Shown here piece by piece: positions 36,378-44,281 of a DNA stretch of 64,000 bases. The translations under genes and the position numbers were made by a program. How positions within the stretch are numbered: position 1 is the stretch's first letter; every line of letters starts with the position of its first letter. Location of the stretch: positions 1 through 64,000 of the forward strand of contig CANRAD010000004.1 in the NCBI GenBank assembly GCA_947628505.1, written 5' to 3'. Under the pieces are notes generated by a model that saw only the letters and a program-made list of their open reading frames with translations, searched no databases and was not told where the DNA came from. The stretch is from an uncultured Clostridia bacterium. Its GTDB lineage: Bacteria > Bacillota > Clostridia > Christensenellales > Borkfalkiaceae.

Positions 36378-37517
36378 TCAAACGTAAATGCCGACATTGA
36401 GATTTACAAATAAGAATGTGTAGTAACCTACAAGACACATAAGCATGAATATGCCCGCCACTTTGCCGAGGCTCTTGGATTTGCTGCCGACCGAAAAGCC
36501 GAATATTACTATGGCCGCCAAAAGCGAAACCGCGCCGCCGACTATTCCGTCCATGGTAAACGCTATGCCGCGCGCCCCCGAACATAACGAGCCCACGCCG
36601 CCTATAAGAAGAATATTGGCTATATTGCTGCCGATTATGTTGCCCGTCGCTATGCCGACGTCCCCTTTTCTTGCCGCAGATACGGAGGTTATCAATTCGG
36701 GAAGGGAAGTTCCGAAAGCGACCACGGTTAAAGCAACTATTTCCGTTCTTATTCCAATGAGATTTTCGGCGATTACGGTGGCCGAATCCACAACAAGCTG
36801 AGCGCCTAACACAACTACCGCAAGCCCGACTACGGTTATCACTATCAAAAACCACGTTTTGAGCTGCATGTTCTCGTACCAATAACCGAGCTTTTTGAAG
36901 AATCCGGCATCCGTCGGCGGCGCGGTCATTTCCGCGGGAGCCGACGCCACGGCTTGTTCGAGATTTGCTTTGGACTGTTTTTTTGCAAGCAATACGTTAT
37001 ATACCATAAATATTACGTACAGAATAAACAAAATAAGTCCGCACCACCAAGGCATAACGCCGCGGAACGTAAACGCGCCGTTTGAATTATAACCGGCGTC
37101 GAAACCTCCCACAAACACGCCGAGCGCCAAAAAGAGCGCGCTTATCGCAATAAGAAACGGCATATCTATCATTCGGGTACTCTTCTCGCTGGGCAACTTG
37201 CAGATTACAGCGGAAAGTCCCAAAATAAGAAACACGTTTATGACGTTACTGCCGAGGATATTGCCTATGACAACGTTGCCGCCGTCCGGTTTGACAACGT
37301 CGGCAATCGTAACTGCGAGCTCTGGAGCGGAAGTTCCGACAGCGACTATCGTTACGCCGATTATAAATGTGGAAACTTTCAATTTTTTTGCGATGCCGGC
37401 CGCGCCGTCAACGAAAAAGTCCGCGCCTTTTACCAAAAGAACAAAGCCCAATAGAAGCAGAACCACGTTTACAACCCATGTCGCTCCGACGTTTTGCAAC
37501 AAAACTTTAAAATTCAT
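36378..37517 (-). CDS. CaCA-family cation antiporter (YrbG-like)
   Basis: About 379 residues with ten or eleven helices and two inverted CaCA repeats: SAPELAVTIADVVKPDGGNVV with GNILGSNVINVF, and GTSLPELITSVSAARKGDVG with GNIIGSNIANIL. It exchanges Ca2+ or another divalent cation for Na+/H+. The ATG at 37517 has GAGG seven bases upstream; an upstream extension to 37583 would run into the riboswitch terminator. The leader is a yybP-ykoY (Mn2+) riboswitch, suggesting export of Mn2+ or linkage to Mn2+ stress. Confidence 0.92.
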   Translation of the reverse strand: MNFKVLLQNVGATWVVNVVLLLLGFVLLVKGADFFVDGAAGIAKKLKVSTFIIGVTIVAVGTSAPELAVTIADVVKPDGGNVVIGNILGSNVINVFLILGLSAVICKLPSEKSTRMIDMPFLIAISALFLALGVFVGGFDAGYNSNGAFTFRGVMPWWCGLILFILYVIFMVYNVLLAKKQSKANLEQAVASAPAEMTAPPTDAGFFKKLGYWYENMQLKTWFLIVITVVGLAVVVLGAQLVVDSATVIAENLIGIRTEIVALTVVAFGTSLPELITSVSAARKGDVGIATGNIIGSNIANILLIGGVGSLCSGARGIAFTMDGIVGGAVSLLAAIVIFGFSVGSKSKSLGKVAGIFMLMCLVGYYTFLFVNLNVGIYV

Positions 37518-37553
37518 TCTATACCTCGCAGTAACTTTTTCCGTAAAATCAAT

Positions 37554-37692
37554 AAAAAAGACTTCCGACTTAAACTTCTTCAATCTAAGTCAAAAGTCTT
37601 GTTCCCTGAGTTCCGGGGGCGGCTCCGGGCGTTAAGCCGGTTATGTCGTAGCCGCTCTTATAACTACTCCCTTTCAACGCCACGATTTTAAC
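37554..37692 (-). promoter_or_regulatory. yybP-ykoY (Mn2+) riboswitch with terminator platform
   Basis: The minus-strand leader has the conserved UGAAAGGGAGUAG (37676-37664), a GC-rich helix region with CCGGCU and GCCCGGAGCC, and the 3' GGAACAAGACUUUUGAC. The 3' strand that closes P1 (UUUUGAC with GUUAAAA at 37692-37686) is also the left arm of a strong terminator at 37600-37554: two stacked stems, AAGACUU/AAGUCUU and GACUUA/UAAGUC, then a T-run. Ligand binding should therefore prevent termination and turn on the downstream CaCA antiporter. Class assignment rests on these motifs; the motif has one G fewer than the common AAAGGGGAGUAG. Confidence 0.82.
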
Positions 37693-37701
37693 AGAAAGAA
37701 A

Positions 37702-39132
37702 TCAATCTGTCAAGCGTAAAACGGCGGTATGCAAATTTTTTATTATATCCTCGGAGGTTACGCAATATTCGCTTTTTCCCGCCGAGCAAATTTCCGCCGT
37801 CATGCCTAAAACATACGCGGCGCATGTGGCGGCTTCGAAAGCCGGAACGCCGCGCGCCGCCGTTCCGCACATAAAACCTGAAAGCATATCTCCGCTGCCA
37901 CCTTTCGCCAGAGCGGAATTTCCCCTGTGCAGAATAACGGTATTCTCTCCGTCCGTCAAAATACTCGAAGCGCTTTTCAGAAGCAATATAACCCCGTATT
38001 TTTTCGCGAAATCGCGGCAAATCTTTAACGGCATTGACTTTATTTCATCTGCGCCGTATCCGGAAAGTCTCGAAAATTCTTTCAAATGAGGCGTGAGAAT
38101 AACAGTGCATTTTTTATCTTTCAACACGTTGACTCCGTATTTCGAAAGCGTATTCAATCCGTCCGCGTCGATAATCAACGTTTTTTCATAATTTTTCAGA
38201 ATATTGCATATATATTGATATTTTTCCTCGGAAATTCCCCAACCCATGCCTACTGCCGCGGCATCGGAAGTCATATCTGCTTCGTCGGTAAAAATCACTT
38301 GCGGCATCTTTGCGGCGAGAGCGCTTGCAACCCTTTCGCAAGTCGACAGCTTTATATATCCGCAACCCGATTTGAGAGCGGCCGCGCACGCAAGCGCCGC
38401 CGCGCCGATATACTTATCGCTGCCCGCGGCGATGCAAGCCGAACCGTAAGTACCTTTATGAGTGTTTCTCTTTCTCTTCGGAAAGAAGTTCTTTATATCC
38501 TTATCCGAATATATAAAGGCATAATTATCTCCGTTGCAGACTATACCTATATCGCGTTTTATAACTTTACCGCAATAGTCGAGCCCGTCGGCGTAAAAAT
38601 GCCCGAATTTATATTCGCCGATAGCAACGGTAACGTCAGCTTTGATTGCCGCTCCCATCATAAGGCCGTTTTCGCCGCATATGCCGCTCGGCATATCCGC
38701 GGACACGACGAATTTACCCGAGGAGTTTACGCTGTTTATTATTTCGGCGTATATTCCCGTGATAGGCCGCACAAGCCCCGTACCGAAAAGACAATCCACT
38801 ATTATGTCGCCGTCTATTGTCTGAGTATATTTACCGGAATATCGGCTTTTTTCGCGCCGACAATCTTCCGAAAGATTTCCGTCTACGGCATATACCGCCA
38901 CTTCATGCCCGCGTTCGGACAAAACGCGCGCGCATACATATCCGTCGCCGCCGTTATTGCCGATGCCGCATATCAAAAGTATCTTTTTCTTCCCGTCTCC
39001 GACGATTTTTTCGATTTCGTCCGCAATCGCCGTTCCCGCTCTCGTCATGAGAATTTGCGAAGATATATTCAGACAATCGATTGTATATGCGTCTGCAGCG
39101 CGCATTTCCAAATCGGATAAAATTCTCTCCAT
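37702..39132 (-). CDS. nnr: Bifunctional NAD(P)HX epimerase/dehydratase
   Basis: Repairs hydrated NAD(P)H. The N-terminal epimerase (about 1-205) has LLICGIGNNGGDGYVCARVL and DCLFGTG. The C-terminal ADP-dependent dehydratase has KGTYGSACIAAGSDKYIGAA, GMGWG, LTPHLKEFSRL and NSALAKGGSGDMLSGFMCG. I start at the ATG at 39132, which overlaps the birA stop as TAATG; the frame stays open 40 codons further into birA but those residues are not family-like. 476 residues. Confidence 0.94.
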   Translation of the reverse strand: MERILSDLEMRAADAYTIDCLNISSQILMTRAGTAIADEIEKIVGDGKKKILLICGIGNNGGDGYVCARVLSERGHEVAVYAVDGNLSEDCRREKSRYSGKYTQTIDGDIIVDCLFGTGLVRPITGIYAEIINSVNSSGKFVVSADMPSGICGENGLMMGAAIKADVTVAIGEYKFGHFYADGLDYCGKVIKRDIGIVCNGDNYAFIYSDKDIKNFFPKRKRNTHKGTYGSACIAAGSDKYIGAAALACAAALKSGCGYIKLSTCERVASALAAKMPQVIFTDEADMTSDAAAVGMGWGISEEKYQYICNILKNYEKTLIIDADGLNTLSKYGVNVLKDKKCTVILTPHLKEFSRLSGYGADEIKSMPLKICRDFAKKYGVILLLKSASSILTDGENTVILHRGNSALAKGGSGDMLSGFMCGTAARGVPAFEAATCAAYVLGMTAEICSAGKSEYCVTSEDIIKNLHTAVLRLTD

Positions 39133-39809
39133 TACAGTTTTATACTGACCTCCGCAGAGCTTAACGCAATCAACTTCCCGCCGTGTTCGACCAAGAGCCT
39201 GCCGTCGGGTTCTACGTCCTTGACGACAGCTTTGAAGCGTTTGCCGCCGCAAGTTACAAAAACGCTTTTACCGAATTCCATTCTGCTCTTGTAATCATCG
39301 AGGCGATATTGCTTTTCGAGATTTGCGATTAAGGTATTTTTAACTTCGCTCAATTCGACGGATACCGATAATTGCCGGGACATCGAAGTTGCTGTTTCAT
39401 TTAATTCGGGCGGCAAAGGATTATTGACGTTTATTCCTATACCCGTTATCGAACGCCTGACAAAAGGGCCCGAAAGGATATTTTCGATTAGCGTACCGCT
39501 TATTTTTTTTCCGTCCGACAAGACGTCGTTGGACCATTTTATCTGAGGTTTCAGAGAAAATTTTTCAAGCGTTTCGCAAACTGCGACGCATGCGTTGACA
39601 AGTATTTTAAAAGCGTCAGAGGCCGGAAAATTGTCATACGTGAGCATAACCGAGAGATAGAGCCCGCCCGTCTCGGAGGAAAAACTCCTGCCCTTTGTGC
39701 CTCTTCCGCCGGTTTGTCGCCTTGCCACGGCTATGACGTCTTCTTCTCCGCCCAAACGTTTGAGATATTCGCTCGTCGAGTCGATTTCGTCAAGTTCAAT
39801 AATCCTCAT
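39132..39809 (-). CDS. birA: Biotin-protein ligase, lacking DNA-binding domain
   Basis: Attaches biotin to acceptor proteins. ATP/biotin motifs: DEIDSTSEYLKRL, the ARRQTGGRGTKGRSF loop, GLYLSVML, IKWSNDVLSDGKKISGTLIE and TGIGINVNNP. There is no N-terminal winged helix, so this is a class I ligase without repressor function. The ATG at 39809 has GGAGGAG just upstream; the TTG four codons earlier is part of that site. Overlaps recX by 14 nt and nnr by one base. Confidence 0.93.
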   Translation of the reverse strand: MRIIELDEIDSTSEYLKRLGGEEDVIAVARRQTGGRGTKGRSFSSETGGLYLSVMLTYDNFPASDAFKILVNACVAVCETLEKFSLKPQIKWSNDVLSDGKKISGTLIENILSGPFVRRSITGIGINVNNPLPPELNETATSMSRQLSVSVELSEVKNTLIANLEKQYRLDDYKSRMEFGKSVFVTCGGKRFKAVVKDVEPDGRLLVEHGGKLIALSSAEVSIKL

Positions 39810-40413
39810 CGTCTCCTCCAAGTTTCGAAAGCGCCGACTTTGCGGTAGACATATCGTATCCCTTGCTCAAAAGATATTTATACGCCTTAAAATATGTTTT
39901 TTTATCGTTTGCCTTGCCGCGCATATACTTCGAAACAAGCTCATATGCCTCGTTATCGTCTTCCTCGAACTCCGAAAGCGCGGCCGCGACGGCTTCTCTT
40001 TTCGCTCCTCGCCTTATCAAATCTGCTTCAATAGCCCTTCTGCCCTTGCCGTGCACGCCGGCCACATAAGCCTTGCAATAAGCATAATCGTCGATAAATC
40101 CGTAATATTTCAGTCTTTCCAGCACATATTCGATAACAAGTCCCGTATAGCCCTTTTTCGAAAGGAAATCGCTCATCTGTTTTTCGGTTTTCATGGTTGC
40201 CGAAAGATGCGTCATAGCTTTATCGAGCGCCTGACTCTTTTCCGTTTCGAACTGAATTTCGTCGAGTTCAGCTTTCTCGATATGCATGCCTGCTTTCAGA
40301 CGGTATTTTACGGCTATTTCGATTTTGATGCCGCAATAAAACTTGCCGTCGATATAGATACTGCACCTCGATTTGTCTTTGACTTGTTGCTCGATTGCCG
40401 TTATTTCGGACAT
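39796..40413 (-). CDS. recX: RecA regulator RecX
   Basis: 205 residues of alpha-helical RecX repeats: ALDKAMTHLSATMKTEKQM, LKYYGFIDDYAYCKAYV, GKGRRAIEADLIRRGA and the C-terminal KAYKYLLSKGYDMSTAKSAL. It modulates RecA filaments. AAGGTGAG precedes ATG. First gene of recX-birA-nnr, with its own consensus promoter divergent from ilvE. Confidence 0.92.
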   Translation of the reverse strand: MSEITAIEQQVKDKSRCSIYIDGKFYCGIKIEIAVKYRLKAGMHIEKAELDEIQFETEKSQALDKAMTHLSATMKTEKQMSDFLSKKGYTGLVIEYVLERLKYYGFIDDYAYCKAYVAGVHGKGRRAIEADLIRRGAKREAVAAALSEFEEDDNEAYELVSKYMRGKANDKKTYFKAYKYLLSKGYDMSTAKSALSKLGGDDEDY

Positions 40414-40431
40414 ATACTCACCTTATAAGAT

Positions 40432-40460
40432 ATTTTAACATTCGGACTGCAAATTGTCAA
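40432..40460 (-). promoter_or_regulatory. Consensus promoter of recX-birA-nnr
   Basis: Minus strand -35 TTGACA (40460-40455), a 17-nt spacer and -10 TAAAAT (40437-40432), 18 nt before the recX ATG. Its -35 lies 9 bp from the divergent ilvE -35. No LexA-type box is obvious. Confidence 0.85.
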
Positions 40461-40469
40461 TTCACAGGT

Positions 40470-40498
40470 TTGACATTCGAAATGTTCGGTTGTATAAT
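40470..40498 (+). promoter_or_regulatory. Perfect-consensus promoter of ilvE
   Basis: TTGACA (40470-40475), 17-nt spacer, TATAAT (40493-40498): a textbook sigma-A promoter, with a leader of about 30 nt and GAGGA eight bases before ATG at 40535. Confidence 0.92.
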
Positions 40499-40534
40499 TG
40501 ATTTGATTTTTCAGTTACAGCGAGGACTTCCACT

Positions 40535-41557
40535 ATGTCGGTTGATTTGAATTGGAGCGAACTGAGCTTCGGATACATTAAAACTCCTTACCGTTATGTG
40601 AGTAATTTCAAAAACGGCAGTTGGGACAAAGGCGAACTTACTTCCGACGACAAGATAACGCTTTCGGAATGTGCGGGTGTGTTGCAATATTCGCAATCGG
40701 TTTTCGAAGGCCTTAAAGCATACACCACCGCCGACGGAAAAATCGTAACTTTCCGTCCCGATTTGAATGCCGAAAGAATGGAAAACTCTGCAAAAAGGCT
40801 TGAAATGCCCCCGTTCCCTGCGGAAAGATTTTTAAAAGCGGTTGACGAAGTGGTTTCGGCCAACAGAGAATACGTTCCGCCTTACGGCAGCGGAGCGACG
40901 CTTTATATAAGGCCTTTTATGTTCGGTTCTTCCGAAGTTATCGGCGTTAAACCGGCAAAAGATTATCAATTCAGAATGTTTGCAACGCCCGTCGGTCCGT
41001 ACTTTAAAGGCGGAATAAAGCCCATAGTAATACGCGTAAGCGATTTCGACAGAGCGGCGCCGCGCGGCACCGGGCACATAAAAGCGGGATTGAACTACGC
41101 AATGAGCCTGCACGCGATAGTTGACGCTCATAACCAAGGCTTTGACGAAAATCTGTACCTCGATCCCGCCACGAGGACTTATGTTGAAGAAACGGGCGGT
41201 GCAAACTTCCTGTTCATTACAAAAGACAAAAAAGTAGTTACTCCTCTCTCGGACAGTATTCTGCCTTCGATAACAAGACGCTCTCTTTGCTATGTCGCAG
41301 AAAAATATCTCGGCTTGAAGGTTGAACACAGAAAAGTAAAACTCGAAGAATTGGCAGACTTCGCCGAATGCGGGCTTTGCGGAACCGCCGCGGTTATTTC
41401 GCCCGTCGGAATAATAAACGACCACGGAAAAGAAATACGTTTCCCCTCCGGCATGGAAAAGATGGGCGAAGTTACGAAAGAACTTTACGATACGCTTACC
41501 GGAATACAGATGGGCAGAATTCCCGCGCCCGAAGGCTGGATAAGAGAGATTAAATAA
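40535..41557 (+). CDS. ilvE: Branched-chain amino acid aminotransferase
   Basis: A PLP class IV aminotransferase for Leu, Ile and Val, 340 residues. Family II features: SVFEGLKAYTTADGKIVTFR, GSGATLYIRPFMFGS, the PLP lysine region RGTGHIKAGLNYAMSL, VEETGGANFLFI and LCGTAAVISPVG. Monocistronic between a consensus promoter and a strong terminator, so probably well expressed; no T-box or leucine leader is visible. Confidence 0.96.
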   Translation: MSVDLNWSELSFGYIKTPYRYVSNFKNGSWDKGELTSDDKITLSECAGVLQYSQSVFEGLKAYTTADGKIVTFRPDLNAERMENSAKRLEMPPFPAERFLKAVDEVVSANREYVPPYGSGATLYIRPFMFGSSEVIGVKPAKDYQFRMFATPVGPYFKGGIKPIVIRVSDFDRAAPRGTGHIKAGLNYAMSLHAIVDAHNQGFDENLYLDPATRTYVEETGGANFLFITKDKKVVTPLSDSILPSITRRSLCYVAEKYLGLKVEHRKVKLEELADFAECGLCGTAAVISPVGIINDHGKEIRFPSGMEKMGEVTKELYDTLTGIQMGRIPAPEGWIREIK

Positions 41558-41597
41558 CCAAAAAATGCAACATATATTTAATTTCTACATAAAAATA

Positions 41598-41628
41598 GTA
41601 AAAAGCGAAGCCTGCCGCTTCGCTTTTT
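41598..41628. terminator. Bidirectional terminator between ilvE and yigZ
   Basis: A perfect 11-bp stem (41601-41611 / 41617-41627) with a five-base loop, T-run on the plus strand and AAAA/TTTT on the other; it abuts the yigZ stop. Confidence 0.9.
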
Positions 41629-42261
41629 TCATATTTCGAAAGGAAAGAAATATTCTCTTATCTTCCGGATTTTCACTCTGCCGTTCAAGGCGTTTAAGAG
41701 AGATAAGTTAAAACTTATCTCCTCGGTTTTCTTCACCGCAACCTTAAAGCGCACGTCGTTTAAATATTCGGACGAGATGATATGTGCGCCTCTTTCCGCA
41801 AAAAATCTTTGCGCCGCGTCCGCGTTCGAATAATCTATAATATAAAGACTTTCTGCGCAAGTTTCGTATAAAACTTTTTTTGCGGCGTTGAGATTTTCCG
41901 CGACAGCGCCGGAATAAGCCCGCACGAGCCCGCCAGCGCCGAGTTTTATTCCGCCAAAGTAGCGGGTAACAACAACGCAAATCTCATATATATCGTTGTT
42001 TTTAATTGCTTCGAGCATCGGCATGCCGGCCGTACCCTGCGGTTCGCCGTCATCGGAAAAGCGGAGAAAATTGCCGAGATTATCAGCAATATAAGCATAG
42101 CAGTTATGCGTGGCGTCGTAATACGTCTTTTTTATCTCCGCTATAAACGCTTTCGCTTCTTCCTCTCCGCAGACATGCCGTGAAGTTGCTATGAATTTCG
42201 ATTTTTCTATAACCTTCCGGGTAACGCACTCGCCCGAAACGGATTTGTATGACTGCGGCAT
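41629..42261 (-). CDS. YigZ/IMPACT family protein
   Basis: 210 residues. The UPF0029/IMPACT N-terminal fold has KSKFIATSRHVCGEEEAKAF-like residues, THNCYAYIADN, FSDDGEPQGTAGMPMLEAI and VVTRYFGGIKLGAGGLVRAY, with a C-terminal ferredoxin-like DUF1949 domain. Function in bacteria unclear; possibly translation-related. The ATG follows the tyrS stop with no gap, so expression depends on tyrS. Confidence 0.93.
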   Translation of the reverse strand: MPQSYKSVSGECVTRKVIEKSKFIATSRHVCGEEEAKAFIAEIKKTYYDATHNCYAYIADNLGNFLRFSDDGEPQGTAGMPMLEAIKNNDIYEICVVVTRYFGGIKLGAGGLVRAYSGAVAENLNAAKKVLYETCAESLYIIDYSNADAAQRFFAERGAHIISSEYLNDVRFKVAVKKTEEISFNLSLLNALNGRVKIRKIREYFFPFEI

Positions 42262-43446
42262 TTACTTCAAAAGTATTTTTACGTGCACTTTCTTGCCTTT
42301 GTGAACCACGTCTCCGCTTTTAACGGGGGCGTTGAAGTCGGTAACCTTGTCGTCGTTCAAAGAGACTCCGCCCTGCTGTATGAGCCGACGCGCCTCGCCG
42401 TTTGAAGAGCACATCCCGGCGGCTACCAAAACGGGAATTATCGTGGGCGTTTGCACCTCGATTTCCTTTTCGGGAAGCTCGCCGCCGCCGCCGAAAGCCG
42501 CGCGCGCCTGAGACTGAGCCACGTTCGCTTTTTCTTCTCCGTGCACAAGTTTCGTGAGCTCGTATGCGAGGATTTCTTTCTTCTCGTTTATACGGTCGCC
42601 GCTCCAATTTTCCATTTCGCGTATAGTTTCAAGTGGAATGAAAGTAAGCATTTTTATGCACTTCATGACGTCGGCGTCGTCGACATTGCGCCAATATTGA
42701 TAAAAATCATACGGCGAAGTTTTATTTTCGTCCAACCAGACGGCGCCTTTGGCGGTTTTGCCCATCTTTTTGCCTTCGCTGTTCAAAAGCAAAGTTATCG
42801 TCATGGCATATGCGTCTTTGCCCGTTTTTTTACGTATAAGTTCTGTGCCGGCAAGCATATTGCTCCACTGGTCGTCGCCGCCGAACTGCATATTGCAACC
42901 GTAATGCTCGTTGAGATACAAAAAGTCATACGACTGCATTATCATATAGTTGAATTCGAGAAACGAAAGTCCCTTTTCCATTCGTTGTTTATAACATTCG
43001 GCGCGAAGCATATTGTTTACGGTAAAACATGCGCCGACTTCGCGGAGCAAATCGATATAATTGAGCTTCAAAAGCCAATCGGCGTTGTTGACTATTATCG
43101 CTTTATCCTCTCCGAACTCTATAAAACGCTCCATTTGTTTTTTAAAACATTCGCAGTTATGTCTTATAGTTTCGGGCGTGAGCATTGAGCGCATATCCGT
43201 TCTGCCTGAGGGATCGCCGATATAGCCCGTTCCCCCTCCGAGAAGGACGACTGGCTTATTCCCCGACATCTGCAATCTTTTCATAAGACAGAGGGCCATA
43301 AAATGCCCTACGTGCAGAGAGTCTGCCGTGGGATCGAAACCTATATAGAAACGTGCGCCGCCTCCGTTAATAAGCTCTTTTATCTCTTCTTCGTCGGTAA
43401 CCTGCGCTATAAGCCCGCGTTCACGGAGTTCGCCGTATATATCCAT
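42262..43446 (-). CDS. tyrS: Tyrosyl-tRNA synthetase
   Basis: Class I aminoacyl-tRNA synthetase, 394 residues. The HIGH motif is HVGH in FYIGFDPTADSLHVGH, with LLGGGTGYIGDPSGR, FGGDDQWSNMLAGTELIRK and the KMSKS variant KMGKT. The C-terminal S4 domain has EARRLIQQGGVSLND. The start at 43446 has GAAGG seven bases upstream; extension to 43488 is unsupported. No T-box leader was found in the 60 nt before it. Confidence 0.96.
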   Translation of the reverse strand: MDIYGELRERGLIAQVTDEEEIKELINGGGARFYIGFDPTADSLHVGHFMALCLMKRLQMSGNKPVVLLGGGTGYIGDPSGRTDMRSMLTPETIRHNCECFKKQMERFIEFGEDKAIIVNNADWLLKLNYIDLLREVGACFTVNNMLRAECYKQRMEKGLSFLEFNYMIMQSYDFLYLNEHYGCNMQFGGDDQWSNMLAGTELIRKKTGKDAYAMTITLLLNSEGKKMGKTAKGAVWLDENKTSPYDFYQYWRNVDDADVMKCIKMLTFIPLETIREMENWSGDRINEKKEILAYELTKLVHGEEKANVAQSQARAAFGGGGELPEKEIEVQTPTIIPVLVAAGMCSSNGEARRLIQQGGVSLNDDKVTDFNAPVKSGDVVHKGKKVHVKILLK

Positions 43447-43508
43447 TTGAATACCTTCCAGAATTTCTTTTGTAAACAAATATACCAAAATATGTAAAAA
43501 CTGTCAAG

Positions 43509-44213
43509 TTAATCGGTAAAAAAATCGTCCTTACTGAGGTTTTCGCGCGCTTTTTCTATGGCGCGCTTTTCTATGCGCGAAATATAGCTCCTCGATATGC
43601 CCAGCTTTTTCGCGACTTCCCTTTGCGGAAGCGCGGCGCCGTCGCATAAACCGTATCGCATAGAGAGAATCGTAAACTCTCTTTCGGTTAAAAATTCCTT
43701 TAACATGGCGACGAATTTTTCACGCTGGATATTTCTCTCGACCTGAGAAAAAACGCTATCTTCCTTTTCGGAAAGCAAATCGATTAACGTAAGTTCGTTG
43801 CCGTCTTTGTCGAGCCCCACCGGATCGGTAAGCGAAAGGTTGTTTTTATGCTTTTTCCCGGCCCGGAGCAGCATCAATATCTCGTTTTCTATGCAGCGCG
43901 CCGTATATGTCGCAAGCTGCGTGCCCTTGCCTTCCCGATAGGTGTTTATCGCCTTTATAAGTCCTATCGAGCCGACGGAAAGAAGGTCGTCGGTCTCCGC
44001 AGAACCCGCATATTTTTTAACTATGTGCGCAACGAGGCGCATATTGTGCCGTATTAAAATTTCTTTTGCTTGCGCGTCGCCCGACCTTGCCAGAGCGAGG
44101 TATTTTTTTTCGTCTTCGGGGGAAAGAGGTTTTGGGAAAGTTCCTTTATCCTGAACCATTCCCGTGAAGAAAAAAATTTTATCGAATAGCAGACCGAGAA
44201 AATCAAAAAACAT
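43509..44213 (-). CDS. sigK: Sporulation sigma factor SigK-like, uninterrupted
   Basis: 234 residues with a hydrophobic N terminus (about 1-20) like the SigK pro-sequence, then FPKPLSPEDEKKYLALA, ILIRHNMRLVAHIVKKY (region 2.1), DDLLSVGSIGLIKAINTY (2.2), TQLATYTARCIENEIL (2.3/2.4) and region 4 QREVAKKLGISRSYISRIEK. SigK acts in the late mother cell; SigE is the main alternative, but the N terminus and EKKYLALA segment favour SigK. No skin-type element interrupts it. AAGGGAG lies before ATG. Confidence 0.88.
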   Translation of the reverse strand: MFFDFLGLLFDKIFFFTGMVQDKGTFPKPLSPEDEKKYLALARSGDAQAKEILIRHNMRLVAHIVKKYAGSAETDDLLSVGSIGLIKAINTYREGKGTQLATYTARCIENEILMLLRAGKKHKNNLSLTDPVGLDKDGNELTLIDLLSEKEDSVFSQVERNIQREKFVAMLKEFLTEREFTILSMRYGLCDGAALPQREVAKKLGISRSYISRIEKRAIEKARENLSKDDFFTD

Positions 44214-44281
44214 ACGATATCTCCCTTTATGTTCAAGTTTAATATCGTATGTTTTATACTGTTTGTACTATTCGCTTTTTA

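Noticed and set aside
39133..39252. N-terminal extension of 40 residues on the NAD(P)HX repair enzyme
   Set aside because: These codons lie inside birA in another frame, are not family-like, and a TAATG-coupled ATG gives the expected N terminus.
43447..43508. T-box leader before tyrS
   Set aside because: Only about 60 nt separate sigK from tyrS, with no T-box consensus or terminator/antiterminator pair.
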